Assembly (NCBI GenBank): GCA_023897205.1
Contig: JAHWDD010000026.1
Location: forward strand, 22,240-86,239
Reading direction: 5' to 3'
Source: Exophiala sp. HKRS030
Lineage: Eukaryota; Ascomycota; Eurotiomycetes; Chaetothyriales; Herpotrichiellaceae
Length of the DNA: 64,000 nucleotides
The position numbers and the translations under genes are program-made. Numbering within the stretch: position 1 is the stretch's first letter; each line of letters opens with the position of its first letter. Under the pieces are notes generated by a model. The model searched no databases. It was not told the DNA's origin and saw nothing but the letters and a program-made list of their open reading frames with translations. Below are positions 46,513-57,559 of the stretch, one piece after another.

Positions 46513-47177
46513 CTAGATGCTCATGGAGCTTGTGAGCGGCTGATGGCGCTGCTGAATGCGACATTGAACTGTACGCCAATGGTCATCCTCGACGTTACCC
46601 ACTTCGTCTTCCTCTCCCTTCTTTCCGCCCACGGACGCAGATGTCGCTTTCTTCCTTCGGAGAGCACGGACGTAATTCCAAAAACCCTGCCATCCACCTG
46701 CTTTGCTCTTCTCGGTCTTCTTAGAACAAGCAACATCATCGACGTGGCCAGCATCGTATCGACGTCCCTGGAGGTCGTCGTGGCCTAAATTACGCCGTCC
46801 ATCAGACGAGGTAACACCGGCAGCGGTCGGATGTACCAGTTCTCCTGAAGCCGGAGCTGGAGCTGGAGTGGTGTCACTTCGTTGAACGTCAGGCGGCTGC
46901 GCCAGCTCTATTGCCGGGCCATGCTCCTGTGCCTGAGTTAGTTGTTGCTATTGTGATGGTAGTTTGCGTCGTCGGCGAGACTTACTTGACCACACCTATT
47001 TCGGGACATGTTTGGGAAGCGCCTAATGTAAGGTTTCAGTAACTCATGTCCCAATTCTCTGGGTTGGGGTTGTGTCTGAGGAAACCAAAATTCTTGACCA
47101 TCGCAGACCTGCTCGTACTTGTACTTCTTTTGCCGCAGCTCCTTAAAGGACTGCTTGAATGGTTTGACGCCATTCAC
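46513..47177 (-). CDS. Hypothetical fungal protein, at least two exons (5' end uncertain)
   Basis: An exon from about 47177 to 46986 (contains KELRQKKYKYEQ, EFWFPQTQPQPRELGHELL) joins in phase across a 53-bp intron (GTAAGT...CTAACTCAG, 46985-46933) to a 140-codon exon ending in a stop at 46515-46513. The second exon is Pro/Ala-rich, then basic (GGWQGFWNYVRALRRKK), and ends with a Gln/His-rich tail. Both exons are open throughout and the splice site has a textbook branch/acceptor, so this is probably a real gene. The first exon begins just after an in-frame stop without an ATG, so an upstream exon must exist; the ATG near 47273 (MSFFRLLSKTRGAG) followed by a GTAGGC donor is a candidate. No domain is recognised. 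Confidence 0.5.
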
Positions 47178-48280
47178 ATGTTACGCACAAGCAGATGATT
47201 TGGAACAAGCCTTGCCTACGTATGATCTAAGTTTCCTGCTCCCCGTGTCTTGGAAAGAAGGCGAAAAAAGCTCATAGTCAATGTGAGAGTTTTCCTATCA
47301 ACCTAGTTCCACGTTTCTGTCCAATCGTAGAAACATTTACCGAGGGAAGAAGCCATGCAAACGTCCTCCACGGCTTGACTCGTCCTGTGCAGGGGATTTA
47401 AACCTTCCGGACCAACCAATGGCCCCCCGGCCCGTAACTGTCCGCTGAGAGGCACGTGTTCTCGAGCTTACACTAATGTGGTTACGTCATTCGCTTCGAA
47501 AGGTTACTGGACGGAGTTTACTTTCCCAGTGGCGGGCGACTATATGAACAAAATGGTTTCATGGCCCTTCGAAACTCACGGTCCGTCAGGTGGAAGCTAA
47601 CCTGCAAAATTGATGCCGTTAGCTTTAGCGAATTTTAGCGGACTTGCCGGTTCCGCACACTGGATCCCATGGGAGGGGCGTCGACGTATTTCCGGGTTAC
47701 GGCATTTATGCTACTGCCGCCATTGACGCTCCTCACTGGACTAGGTATATTGGCCGGCCCCAAAGCCGGATATCCGCAGATCTGGTAAGTATTGGGCAGG
47801 TCAATCAGGGCTTGCCCATATGCGGTTAGACGGTCCTATGGATTGGCCACTGTAAAGCGGCCCCAAATCTCTCCGGAAAAGAAGGAGGGGCGGCACGACC
47901 GGGCCCGGAACGGCCGGGGTCTAGTGTGCAAGAGGTGGGAATGCGGCCAATATGGCATATGAAGATATAGGACGTCGTCTGAGCCTTGCCATTTTGGGAG
48001 GTGCAATTGCCGGAAAATCAAGGCCGGCAAAAGACGGATGGCGAAACCCTTTTGACGTTCACTTCAGGCTTAACGCGCAGCATGCTCTGCTTTGGGATTT
48101 ACCATCCGCCGGCCGCATGTGATGGCAGGCACGGAATGATTTTCCTGTCTTCTGCGGACGACCGTCGTGACACTGCCCACCGAAAGTGCAAAGTTGCAAC
48201 GGAATGCACAACTCGATTCTCTGTGGCGACACGAAACTCCATTCTCATATTACATCATCCGACAGCCCGGTCGTCTGCTT
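47178..48280. other. No assignable gene
   Basis: Contains the presumed 5' end of the hypothetical gene at 46513. A plus-strand frame at about 47953-48123 (MAYEDIGRRLSLAILGGAI) is open for 57 codons and partly hydrophobic, but nothing can be named. Confidence 0.3.
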
Positions 48281-48814
48281 TTACTCGAGTCTGTGGAATA
48301 CCAGTCTCCAAGGCGGCGAGCCTGCTTTAGCCTGCTCTTTAAATTTTGCTGCCCACAGAGCATTCCTTCCTTCTGCTGCCTGTTTATCTCGACCGGTATT
48401 ATGTTTGGTGGACGCGTCTTGCAAAAGTCCTATAATCCTCTGACACACCCGAACTACCCTCTCCACCGGTACTCCCCACGATCCACATGTGTTGACCTCC
48501 ACGTCCTTCACCAAATCGATCGGAAAACAGGTCGTCCTTGAAAGGATCCGCACAACACATTCGGGAGAGCAGAACCTGAATGTGTGAACTCCTAGCTCCG
48601 TCCTCGAGAAATTTTTCGAGACATCGGTGTGGATGCTCTTGGTCGAGAGGAGTATGGGCAGCATCGGATTTTGGAAAGGTTCATATTGGTATCCGCAGAG
48701 GCGATCAAAGCTTGCGCAGATCTGAACAGGTCTAGAACCGAGAGGACAGAGAGCCTCCAGGCAATTCAACCAGATCTGTAAGCGAACTTCTATGGGGAGG
48801 TCCAGAATACTCAT
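48281..48814 (-). CDS. F-box-like/2EXR-type fungal protein (177 aa)
   Basis: The first ATG in the frame (48814-48812) gives 177 aa starting MSILDLPIEVRLQIW, the short helical motif that opens many fungal F-box-like and 2EXR-domain proteins. The frame is open upstream to 48931 but without an ATG. The remainder (IHTDVSKNFSRTELG, TFRFCSPECVVRIL, LVKDVEVNTCGSW) resembles the usual body of such proteins, in which a family of paralogues typically follows the LP-x-E-V-R-x-x-I-W start. A role in ubiquitin ligase recognition is possible but unproven. It looks intact, though shorter than most relatives I recall. Confidence 0.6.
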   Translation of the reverse strand: MSILDLPIEVRLQIWLNCLEALCPLGSRPVQICASFDRLCGYQYEPFQNPMLPILLSTKSIHTDVSKNFSRTELGVHTFRFCSPECVVRILSRTTCFPIDLVKDVEVNTCGSWGVPVERVVRVCQRIIGLLQDASTKHNTGRDKQAAEGRNALWAAKFKEQAKAGSPPWRLVFHRLE

Positions 48815-49322
48815 CGCTGCTATCTGGGTTGAGAGGGGAATTTTGTGCGAAAGTCGCGATGGTAACGACAAGAGACGAGGATTGTTTCTGGAAACAGTAA
48901 GTTTCCCAATGTGGATGAGACAACAGCGCAAGGAAGGTGCGCCGAAAGAGGCACGTGAAAGCTGAAGGCAAGCATCACGCGATTTGGTGCTCAGAATCGT
49001 TCAGTGCTGTTGAGAGTGAGCAACATTGAGCACCATTGGACCACTCGTAAGATCCGAGCTACATATTGAAAGTCGGAGCAAATTTCGGATGGCGACAGTA
49101 GAAGCTTTTGACCTGGGCCACGAGGGCCCAAGCACCCACTCACAATTGCGAATTGAGATCGAAGAAGCGGTGACGTATTTGACGCGGTTCCAACTACACC
49201 AAATGCGCCCAGTCGAGCCAGACGCGTCAGGTCCACGACCTCTACGACGATCTATGCGAGCGAGAAAACCAACGGAACGCACCCTAAATATCGACGAAGG
49301 GTGTGACAACGTCAGCAACTCG
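48815..49322. other. Possible LINE-related open frame
   Basis: The plus strand is open over 49026-49403 (contains PRPLRRSMRARKPTERTLN), which looks like the basic segment of a retroelement protein. It runs into repeat B. Identity uncertain. Confidence 0.3.
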
Positions 49323-49560
49323 ACGCAAAGAAAGCCACACGTGAGAGGAGAAGTTGACCTGTCTAGCGCAGGACTCGAGAAGTCTGCCAGGTCAGGGGTA
49401 TGAAGATTATGGCAAGATCGTTTCTTGTAGCGTCCAAAACGACAGCTCAGGGCTCGCGCCATCGCTGCTAGTTCTCCAGAGTACGGGTTCTGTTGTAATC
49501 TTGTGTCGAGTGTGGAGTAAAAGGTCCTGGGCTTTGGCTTGCTGCGTGCTGACATTACCA
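49323..49560 (-). mobile_element. LINE fragment including dispersed repeat B, copy 2
   Basis: 49323-49446 matches 39866-39989. Immediately to its right the minus strand reads FYSTLDTRLQQNPYSGELAA, matching the RNase H-like block of the LINE at about 1785-1840 (EEQNPYSGELAA). It is a short dead fragment. Confidence 0.65.
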
Positions 49561-49772
49561 GCTGGTGGCGCCGCCAGTTCCTACCCCAATTCCTACCATG
49601 CCGGCTTCCGAAGGAGGGCCCCTAGAATTCCCCCCATAGCCAAGACGTTCATCCTTATTAACCCTAGCTCTATTTGGAGCACATAGGGTTAAGAACCGCA
49701 AGTAAAGGCGGCGCATCTGGAAGTTTCTTTTAGATGGCGCGCGATCATTAGTGATAAGCCTTCGCGGACTAA

Positions 49773-50174
49773 ATGAAGTCTGCCCTGTGTGTTCCACTTG
49801 ACAACCCTGCCCAAAGCTATGGAAGGAGAACCTACTTATTCTTCGTCGGCTCGACCAAATCAGCTCTCGAGCATTACGGTGCACAGTATAAAACTGGGAA
49901 GGCGAAGGCTGACCTTGAAAAGATGATGGGAGTGGAAATGCCCTCAGAAATCGACTTCAGTGCGTATAAAGCCTCGAAAAGAGGCGAGCCGATCGCAGAG
50001 ACCAAGTCAAACAAGTCAGCTAGTGACCACGATACATTGGCGAAGGACAATCCACAAGACTCATTCGAAGAGGTGAACCTTGAGAACGGAAATACGGTTG
50101 ATGATGCTACGAAGCTACTCAGTGATTACAGCTGGTCATTTAAAAGCCAATGGCGACCAAACTGTCGCTGTTGA
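49773..50174 (+). CDS. Hypothetical open frame (133 aa)
   Basis: ATG-initiated and hydrophilic. The middle (ALEHYGAQYKTGKAKADLEK, MMGVEMPSEIDFSAYKAS) is helical and charged, followed by an acidic stretch. A further plus frame at about 50150-50370 (contains ASMVGLLALHRAASVYQVDG) may be a second exon, but no clean splice was found. No family is recognised; it may be a relic. Between 50375 and 51608 only short overlapping frames are seen on both strands. Confidence 0.35.
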   Translation: MKSALCVPLDNPAQSYGRRTYLFFVGSTKSALEHYGAQYKTGKAKADLEKMMGVEMPSEIDFSAYKASKRGEPIAETKSNKSASDHDTLAKDNPQDSFEEVNLENGNTVDDATKLLSDYSWSFKSQWRPNCRC

Positions 50175-51608
50175 CGGGTCCGTCGCAGACGAGCGGACGA
50201 AAGGTCGCAAGTATGGTTGGTCTCCTCGCGTTACACCGTGCTGCGTCCGTCTACCAGGTAGATGGAGTCAGCAATGGAGTATCCTGCCTGCTTATTGTGA
50301 AGATTCGGTCCAGATGTCTACAGACGTGGACCGAGAAGACAAGGATGAGTAATTTATTGCTCATCTGCGGGTAAGACAGGCAGCAGATGGAGTCCTAAGG
50401 CTGGCACAGAGTGTTGTCCTCCAAAGCCAAACCAGCGGCTAGTGATCCGGCCGTCAGTATCCATCAGACGAAAGGAGCGTTACATGGTTTCACCGTCAGG
50501 CACATCTGCAGGCGTGACATGCTACGACGGAAATCGGAACAGCTGAAAGGCATGCCCGTTTTGGAAGTGAGAACTCCTACCATGAAGAAGATTGTTCTCC
50601 CGTTCAAACAGCGTCTGAAGCCAGGAAACGGCAACTTCTGCACGATCATCCATGCCATCCCCCGAATGATGTAGTAGCCTAACGCCAGATGGCCAGAGGG
50701 CGCTGTACTCCTCGTCATGCAGTGCCCGGATCAACAAGTCTGCACATGTCGCGCTTAACGCCACGTCTGCTGCTACCAACCTGGAGAAGCTCAGCATGTC
50801 TGAATAAGGCAAACAAGTCCGGCCACTTGGACGTATGACAGCTCTGTGCTGAATCTCGAAATGCACACTTGTAAAGGCGTTTCCACTTGCGCACCAATGG
50901 TCAGCACAAAACGCATGCCTTTACGGAAGCCCTTGATCCCCCGCTTGCTAACACCCTGGACGCAACGTGGACTTGCCGGGGCTGTGCGACGCATGAAGAT
51001 CCGGCTCCCCCCAGAGCCTACCACAGTACCATCGAAAAAACAGGTCCCTGTCATGCTGGTCTTCTTGCAATTCCTACTATGACAGCATCTTTCCACACCA
51101 TGCACCATGACGCAACTCACTCCCCGCAATAGGAACCCCAGAGGTCACGTATTTCGTTGCCAAAAGGTCCACCCTCGTGGAGCTCAATGGCTCCCCGCAC
51201 CTCCAAGGATCATAACAGCTGCCGAACCCAACCGTGCTCAACGAATGAATCTTTGCAAGCACGAGTATCAATCACAGCACTGCTCTCAGTTCCAGAGTTC
51301 CCAACATAGTCGTGCCTAGTCGGCTACTCTTTGCTCATGTCTCATTGCTTTTTCCCGAGGTTGCATACTCTGAAAGCTGCATAGGAATCCCACGATTCCG
51401 TGGAGTGGTGAAAGTTCGAGCTTTATAAACCCTGACGTTCGCCCAATACCCAGCCCTCGACGCTCAAGCCCTTTCTCTTGTCCATTGCTTGTTTCCTTTT
51501 GAGCCGCACGCCTACTGTGTACACTTGTGATACGCAAATGCGCGCCCCAGATTGAAAAAAGGATACCATCTTCGATCCCTCTAGCAGAGGAAGTCCATTT
51601 TCACAGTA

Positions 51609-52831
51609 ATGGACGAGACGAGAAGCTCCCCATTGGATAATTCGACCTCGCGCGACGATGTGCTCCGTCGAGTGCAAACAGCAGAAAGCGTCTTCCTTCC
51701 TCGCGAGGTCTTTGAGGCCCTCTACCTCAATCCCGAGCGCAATGTTCCCGGCGATCTAAGGAAGAAGGTACGACAAATTTCCATTCAGTCACTTACTTTG
51801 TATGCTCAATAACTTCTGATTCAGTTCGGTAACCCAACTCCAGCTTGTCTGATTGGTTTCGTCATGGCTGCGACGCCGTACGCAGCTGCCAATATGGGTT
51901 GGCGTGGAGCAGGAGGAGCAGGAGGTGCTATCATGTGAGTCCTGCTCGCGAGCCCTCTCCAACAAAGACCGTATCTCCCTTGCTCGTGTGCTTGCTTCTA
52001 GCGCTCGGCGAGGCATGCTCTGATTGAATACCATGCTGAGACGCTGTGTCGACAGACCAACAATGATCTTCTTCGGCGGTATGCTCCAAATCATCGGCGC
52101 GGTCATGGAATGGATCCTGGGTAATACATTCTCGATGTGCTTGTTCTTCACCTACGGGACGTTCTGGGTCGTCGCAGGCACCCAGTTGGTCCCCTGGTTT
52201 GGCGTCGGCCTCCAGTATTCTCCGAACGGGAGCAATCTTCAAGGCATGACTGAGCCAGCGTATTATGCCACCTTCGGTACGTCTGTCCTGCTCTCTTGTT
52301 TTCTACTCGTTCTCGCACATGCTGTGCAGCTTCTCACCCGAGATGGGAAGAGTGTTTCCTCAGATCTCCTCTTCGAAGCAGTAATCTCTTTAGCTGACTC
52401 GTCTCTCTTGCGGTTAGGATTCTACTATCTTGCCCTCGGAATGCTGACAACAATCTTCACTGTGTGCGCCTTGAGAACCAACGTCGTCTTCTTCTGCGCG
52501 CTATTCACGCTGATCTTCGCCTTTGGCTGCGGCACCGGCGCTTTCTGGAACCTGGCCCTTGGCAACCTCCACGCCGGCGAGAGACTGACCGTTGTATGTT
52601 TGCCTTTCCAACAATCCCCCCCACGCGCAAATGCTGACATCACCGCAGGCCGCTGGAGCATTTACATTCGCCCTTACGATGATGATATGGTATGTGCTTG
52701 CAGTACAGCTACTCGAAGCGGTCGACTTCCCCCTTACTCTCCCTGTCGGCGACCTCTCCACTTATATTAAGGGAAAGAAGGAGAGGGCCATCAAGAAGGA
52801 CTGCATGAATGGGAATGATACTGGCAGTTGA
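51609..52831 (+). CDS. GPR1/FUN34/YaaH family acetate transporter-like membrane protein (282 aa)
   Basis: Five exons (51609-51767, 51825-51934, 52056-52276, 52418-52593, 52649-52831) join in phase across introns of 57, 121, 141 and 55 bp, giving 282 aa. After a soluble N-terminus comes FGNPTPACLIGFVMAATPYA, the family's N-P-x-P motif, then about six hydrophobic helices (IFFGGMLQIIGAVMEWIL, CLFFTYGTFWVVAG, YYLALGMLTTIFTVCAL, FFCALFTLIFAFGCG, GAFTFALTMMIWYVLAVQLL). Members such as Ady2 and AcpA import acetate or ammonium at the plasma membrane. The gene looks intact. Introns 2 and 3 are longer than typical here, but their borders (GTGAGT...CGACAG, GTACGT...GGTTAG) are good. Confidence 0.92.
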
Positions 52832-53256
52832 GGATGTCGCAATGTTGCAGGGAGAATCATGGTAAATATCTGCTCAACTGCAGCACGACAGCATGGGCGT
52901 CTAAAATTGGCATACCACGTTAAGATGTCATGAGCTACTACCTTCTGCCAACCAAATATATGTCCAACTACTGAAGTGAACTATCGAACTGAAGCATTGA
53001 ATCAGCCATGATCTTGGGATCACAGAAAAGAGGCTTCTCGAGCATGCTCCTTATGGTCCTTGATCCACCAAACCCACAATGAACCCACGGCCAGCCAACC
53101 AACTAGACACATTGACAATCACTTAAGGACAAGAATATCCTCCAGTGCCATTTGCTCTTCCTTACAGAATTCTTGCTTTCCTGCCTTATGCGTTATCTCG
53201 TTCTCCTCCCTCTACCTTGGTCCTTACCCGCGACTCATTCATTCTCCCATCCAGTC
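52832..53256. other. No gene seen
   Basis: Intergenic sequence between the transporter and the CobW relic. The last 100 bp are pyrimidine-rich, as in a fungal promoter. Confidence 0.5.
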
Positions 53257-53745
53257 ATGGCCGTGAGAACCCGCCAAATGTCCAAGCCGGAATCGGAGTT
53301 CGACACGACCACGACCACGAATCCTGCGTCTCGCAAGCGATCCCAGTGACTTTCTTTTCCGGCTTCCTAGGCAGCGGAAAGGACACCCTCCTCAAACATG
53401 TCCTGACCTTCGACCAGCATTCGCTGCGAATTGCCGTGACCGTCAAGGACATGCCGCGCTCAACATCGACGCATGCCTGATCAAACGCCACGTCGTCTCG
53501 CACACGCAAGAACGCCTCATCCAGATGGAGAACAGCTGCATCTGCTGCACGCTCCGGGGCGATCTGCTCGAGGAGCTCGTGAGGCTCGCGCGCGGGGCGA
53601 GTGCGAGTACATTCTGATCGGAAGCACCGGGATCAGCGAGCCCATGCAGGTGGCCGAGACGTTCACCGAGGAGTTGGCCCAGGCAATGATAGATGCTGCC
53701 AACGATGGCGCGATGCAGGTTAACAAGGCGGCGAGAGGGTCTTGA
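53257..53745 (+). pseudogene. CobW/COG0523-type GTPase (metallochaperone-like) relic
   Basis: Three successive plus frames follow the order of COG0523 GTPases. [20 protein letters not shown] is the P-loop, with Asp where the usual GKTT has Thr. [10 protein letters not shown] follows. After a one-base shift come [34 protein letters not shown] (the metal-binding C-x-C-C) and EELVRLARG. After another shift come CEYILIGSTGISEPMQVAE, where the usual E-S-T-G-I-S-E-P has Gly for the first Glu, and FTEELAQAMIDAA. The C-terminal CobW domain is absent. Frameshifts plus two active-site changes make it a dead gene. Intact relatives deliver zinc or other metals to client proteins. Confidence 0.85.
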
Positions 53746-53845
53746 ATGAGATGCATGTCCCTGGCCCCATAACCAATATGTAACCCCAAAGGACACCCTC
53801 AGGTCCTCAGGCTAGATCAGGACTGATTTGGTATGCAGAGCAGAT

Positions 53846-54105
53846 CTAGGCGGTCTCAGGAGCATCAACTCCATAGTTCATGGTATGTTTCACACTTCCC
53901 AAGAAGAATACCGCTATGACTGCCACGACACCGAACCGGGCAGCAATGATGTAGATAATCATGAAGGAGTCGGCGAATGCTCGCTTGGTTGCAGTGAGTC
54001 TTGTCGCAATGACCGTGGATGTGACGCCTGTCACCTTCATCAAGGCCGAGGTGTCGTTGGTCGGAAAAGCTCCGAGAGAAGCAGTTAGGGAGGTGGCAGG
54101 AAGAC
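53846..54105 (-). pseudogene. C-terminal fragment of an MFS transporter (TRI12-like)
   Basis: The minus frame reads GLPATSLTASLGAFPTNDTS, then AFADSFMIIYIIAARFGVVA and VFFLGSVKHTMNYGVDAP before a stop. This is the last transmembrane helix and the DxMNxxVDAP-like tail typical of TRI12/siderophore-type MFS pumps. The other helices are missing, so it is a truncated relic. Confidence 0.7.
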
Positions 54106-54579
54106 CTGATGTTAGTGCAGCTTCAGCCGCTTTTGCCTACCGCAGCGGAATACAGCGGCTCGCCAAGTGGCTGGACGAGATATTTACCACAGAACGGAGC
54201 CGCGAGATCCCGATTCACTTTATACCCACCGTCCACGAGCCTCCGCAAACGACCAAGCGAAGACAATCTGACGATGCTCACAAATTACTAGCAGACGGTA
54301 AAGAACAAGAAAGAGGAAGGAAGGACCCTTATGTTCGACGAGAGTTTCGACAAAGGAAAACGGCGTTGGGCGCTTTCTACTACTGCCAATATAAGGAAAA
54401 TAAGCTGGTGTACGAAAAAAGGCAACACCTTAGTCTGCAGTCTACTTAGAGTGCATAACAAAGTCCTAGCATATAAGGGCTGATGATGCCAGACCGGAAG
54501 AGAAAACCAGCTGATGCTGCCCCGGGATCAAGATGAAGCTTTGATATTCTCGGCCTAATCATCGTACTCTGCAATCCAT
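54106..54579. other. Open plus-strand frame of unknown origin
   Basis: The plus frame 53961-54449 remains open. Its second half is very basic and charged (DPYVRREFRQRKTALGAFYY, QYKENKLVYEKRQH) and looks protein-like, but it has no match I can name. It overlaps the MFS relic at its 5' end, so it could only be real from about 54110. Confidence 0.3.
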
Positions 54580-54768
54580 TCAATAGTATTCTCTATCGAT
54601 ATACTCTGGTTGGTCTGCCGTGTTGATTCCAATTATGTTGGGGCTGAACCGACGACACATATTGCAGAGCGAATGGCCACACTCCGTACACTGGCTGATT
54701 TTTGTCGTAGAGAGACATTTGCCACATATCCAGATCATTGAGCCGGGGCCGTTGAAGCCAACTACCAT
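54580..54768 (-). CDS. Tiny zinc-ribbon-like protein (62 aa)
   Basis: From the ATG at 54768-54766 the frame encodes 62 aa with WICGKC, CTECGHSLCNMC: three Cys pairs in the order C-x2-C, C-x2-C, C-x4-C-x2-C, as in small zinc-ribbon proteins that are common and uncharacterised in filamentous fungi. The frame is open further upstream without an ATG. It seems complete. Zinc binding is inferred from the Cys pattern. Confidence 0.55.
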   Translation of the reverse strand: MVVGFNGPGSMIWICGKCLSTTKISQCTECGHSLCNMCRRFSPNIIGINTADQPEYIDREYY

Positions 54769-55527
54769 ATAATGTGTAGGATAAGGCAAGGTCCGTGACC
54801 CTGGTGCTCCCTTCACCGCAGCGTGAGAGTTACAAGAATTCCAGAACCTCGCTGATCGCTAGGGCTGGCACAAGTTCATTTCCATGCAGAACTACTATAA
54901 TCGCATCTAGCGAGAGGAGAAGAACGAAACATCCCATACAGCAACCACGCGTTTGGTCCCTTGGTTGCCCAACCACGAGTAGCGTTGGTTCGGCCGTGGG
55001 ATTCTCAAGACACTTTGGGAGAATGAGATTATGTCCTTCATACCTTATCCGCTACCTCGACCACAATGCAGACGAGGGGAGATCATAAATACCGTGGAAG
55101 ATGTGGCTACCCGGAAGGAAGACTATGGCTCAAGCCGCTATCGCATGCCTCCTGAGGGAAGCAAGATATTTCTCCTATCATGGGATTGAGCTCGCGACGG
55201 AGGATGGACGAAGCAGTGGCAGGCTGTAAGGTACAGGTTGTCACCAGAGCGAATTGCATATCCGCATGAACTGTATCAGGTAAAGAAAAGACAAGGGTAT
55301 TGTTATAAGACGCCATCGTAACATTGAGTGGAGGATGGGTCAGGTTGACTCAGGTTACGGGCCTACACCGCTTGGACAATCTTGCGTGACTATGTGCAAT
55401 TTGACTGCGACGACTCTACACAGCGAGGCCGAAAACCGATAGAGGCAGGTGTTTAATTCTGGATATCAAATTTAAAGCCTTACCACTGACAAACTATCTC
55501 ACCCACCTTGACAATCCAGAGCTTATC
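54769..55527. other. No assignable gene
   Basis: Short overlapping frames on both strands only. Confidence 0.4.
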
Positions 55528-55915
55528 TTAGCCTAGTATGACGACTTTATCCTCGACGAGCTCGAACTGAACAATCGCAGTCTTGATAGGATCTCTCGTA
55601 AAGTAAAGCGCGTTGAAGACGCCTAGGAATCTCAATGTACTGAGTATAGATGCGGGCACTCCTGTCATCGTGCGATATCGAAAACCCGAGGACCCTGCGA
55701 TACACCTCCACAGCGCAACCCGCCTTCCGAAATACGTCCACAATGCCGCGAAGGGCAATAGTCATGCTGAGAGCATTCGGATGGTCGGCAAAGTCGAGAC
55801 TTTGCTTGCCGCACTTCACTTCGCTAACCAGAAGGGAAAATAGGTGTCTTCGCGGGGAGTGTAGTCCGATTTCTCTGAAGGCTCGATTTTGGGTTTTCGG
55901 CGTTGTGTCTCGCTA
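55528..55915 (-). pseudogene. DUF7924-type fungal protein, C-terminal relic
   Basis: Minus-strand pieces read DYTPREDTYFPF, then after a one-base shift EVKCGKQSLDFADHPNALSM, TIALRGIVDVFRKAG and VLGFSISHDDRSARIYTQY. A further shift near 55620 leads to FTRDPIKTAIVQFELVEDK. This matches the end of fungal DUF7924 proteins, as I recall them: E-V-K-C-G, then I-S-H-D-x-x-x-V-R-I-Y. Two frameshifts and no N-terminal part, so a relic. The family has no established function. Confidence 0.6.
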
Positions 55916-56199
55916 AAGCTGGACCGCCCCCATCTCAAATATTGGTGACGTAACGCAACGGTTGACGTCACGAACCCTTGTCATTATCAAAGTCACTTCT
56001 TGAATTTTAAGCACAACGAGCTTTTGGTGAACATTCTCATCATCATCCCAATTCTCGACCTTTCGCTGTCAACCTGAGTATCCTGAAGATATTGACACTC
56101 GAGACCTAATGGGTAACTGGCCTAGGCAACCAGATTCGAGGGTGAATAACACCATCCCGTGATAACGCACGAAGTTGAAGCTGACAAGCCACTAGCCTT
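55916..56199. other. No gene seen
   Basis: Intergenic; no coding signal. Confidence 0.5.
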
Positions 56200-56504
56200 C
56201 GAGCACTGCAGAAGGTCGCATCACCGCCTGTACCATATGCACCGAACTCGGGAAGACTTGCATCATGAGCGACGCAAGCCATTGCCATCACAGATACGAC
56301 CCTCTGGACTGTTCACACCTGGGGCCAGATGACATTCAACAATTTCTGCAGGATCTTTTCCAGGTCCTTCATAGCGCACAAGTTGGTCGGATAGACGATT
56401 TGTTCCAGTATATTCGCAGCGGGGCCTCGCTTGAGGAGGTTCGATCACGTATTAGTGAAATATTGGGAAGCTTGAGCAGTCCTGGGGCCGAGGAACAACG
56501 ATAG
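56200..56504 (+). pseudogene. Fragment of a Zn2Cys6 transcription factor (end of zinc cluster and linker)
   Basis: The plus frame reads ACTICTELGKTC, the second half of a binuclear zinc cluster (C-x2-C-x6-C), followed by DIQQFLQDLFQVLHSAQVGR and LFQYIRSGASLEEVRSRISE, the linker helices seen after the cluster in many fungal regulators. The first three cysteines are replaced by unrelated sequence and the frame stops at 56504, so only an N-terminal fragment remains. Confidence 0.5.
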
Positions 56505-57016
56505 CAGTAGGGACGAAAAGGTCCCTGATCTGCCGTTCTACGGAGGACGCGAACTATAGTGGTTTGTTAGCAGCCGCGCATATTGACGACATAGCCTTGT
56601 CTTGAGCTAGCAATTTACACATTCGCACTACCTACCTAGTCTGAAAATTTTTATTCGGCCCCCCTTAGCATTATCCCTGCTGCTTGCTTTCACGTGATTT
56701 CCTCACATTGAAAGGGTGCAACTTCAACCATTCCGTGATTCGGAAACATCAAGGATGGCGACCCTGGCAAGAACTCCCCTGCTCAGGGTGGTCCTGGTGA
56801 TCATTCCCTCACGCTGCACAACGCGCTCGAGCATGCGAACAATGCTCCCCTACCAGCGCCAAGTACCAAGGGATAGTGCTCTGGTGTCCCCGGACCTCGT
56901 CAGTCTTGCTTGTCGTCTCAGATACCTTGCGACTTCGATGCCGATAAAAGACGTCGACTCCCCTATACGACGCTACAACTCATTCTGGGCTCTCTGCTGC
57001 AAAGCATCAAACCTAG
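56505..57016. other. No gene seen
   Basis: Short frames only; nothing assignable. Confidence 0.45.
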
Positions 57017-57137
57017 GCAAACCAATATTTTCTGCTGGGGAAAAGTGGCCAGTCCAAACTGCTGTCAATTTACGTGCAGAAAGACAAGCAAAAGAATGCA
57101 AACCAGCATCCTACGCTCAAAGTCTAGTGCGGGATGG
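57017..57137. repeat. Dispersed repeat A, copy 2
   Basis: Matches 13975-14101 in the same orientation, with scattered differences and a small extra segment after gtccaaac. Confidence 0.8.
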
Positions 57138-57559
57138 ACAGAGAAAGACAGAGTCATTATACAGATCCAACTGATTGCGACTCGAAAGAGATGAAAAGGT
57201 CGCGGCGATGGAGCCGAGGTGGTAATCAGATCGAGCTGCCATGGTGTTGCGAGCGGTCGGCCGTATGGAATTCTGACGGGTATTGGAACAACCAAACGAA
57301 TCAAAAAGATGGATAGCTTGAAGCTCAAGCCGTTGAGAAGACACTGAGGTGCAGCAATCCTGCTTGTTTGCGCAATCTCTATCATTACGAAACACTTTTC
57401 ATTCGCAAACTATACATCATCGTTTACTGAGTATTTCGTTGACTGATCGTTATTTGACCCATCAAGGTAAAAGTGACACTTCACCATATCATGCACAGTG
57501 CAAAATGTCATTTGGTTCATGGTTGATCTCGTCGTCAGTTGCGTCGACCTCGTTGCTCC

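Noticed and set aside
52024..52770. 248-codon plus-strand frame across the transporter gene
   Set aside because: It reads through introns in part; the five-exon model gives a complete GPR1/FUN34/YaaH protein, so the long frame is an intron-retention artefact.
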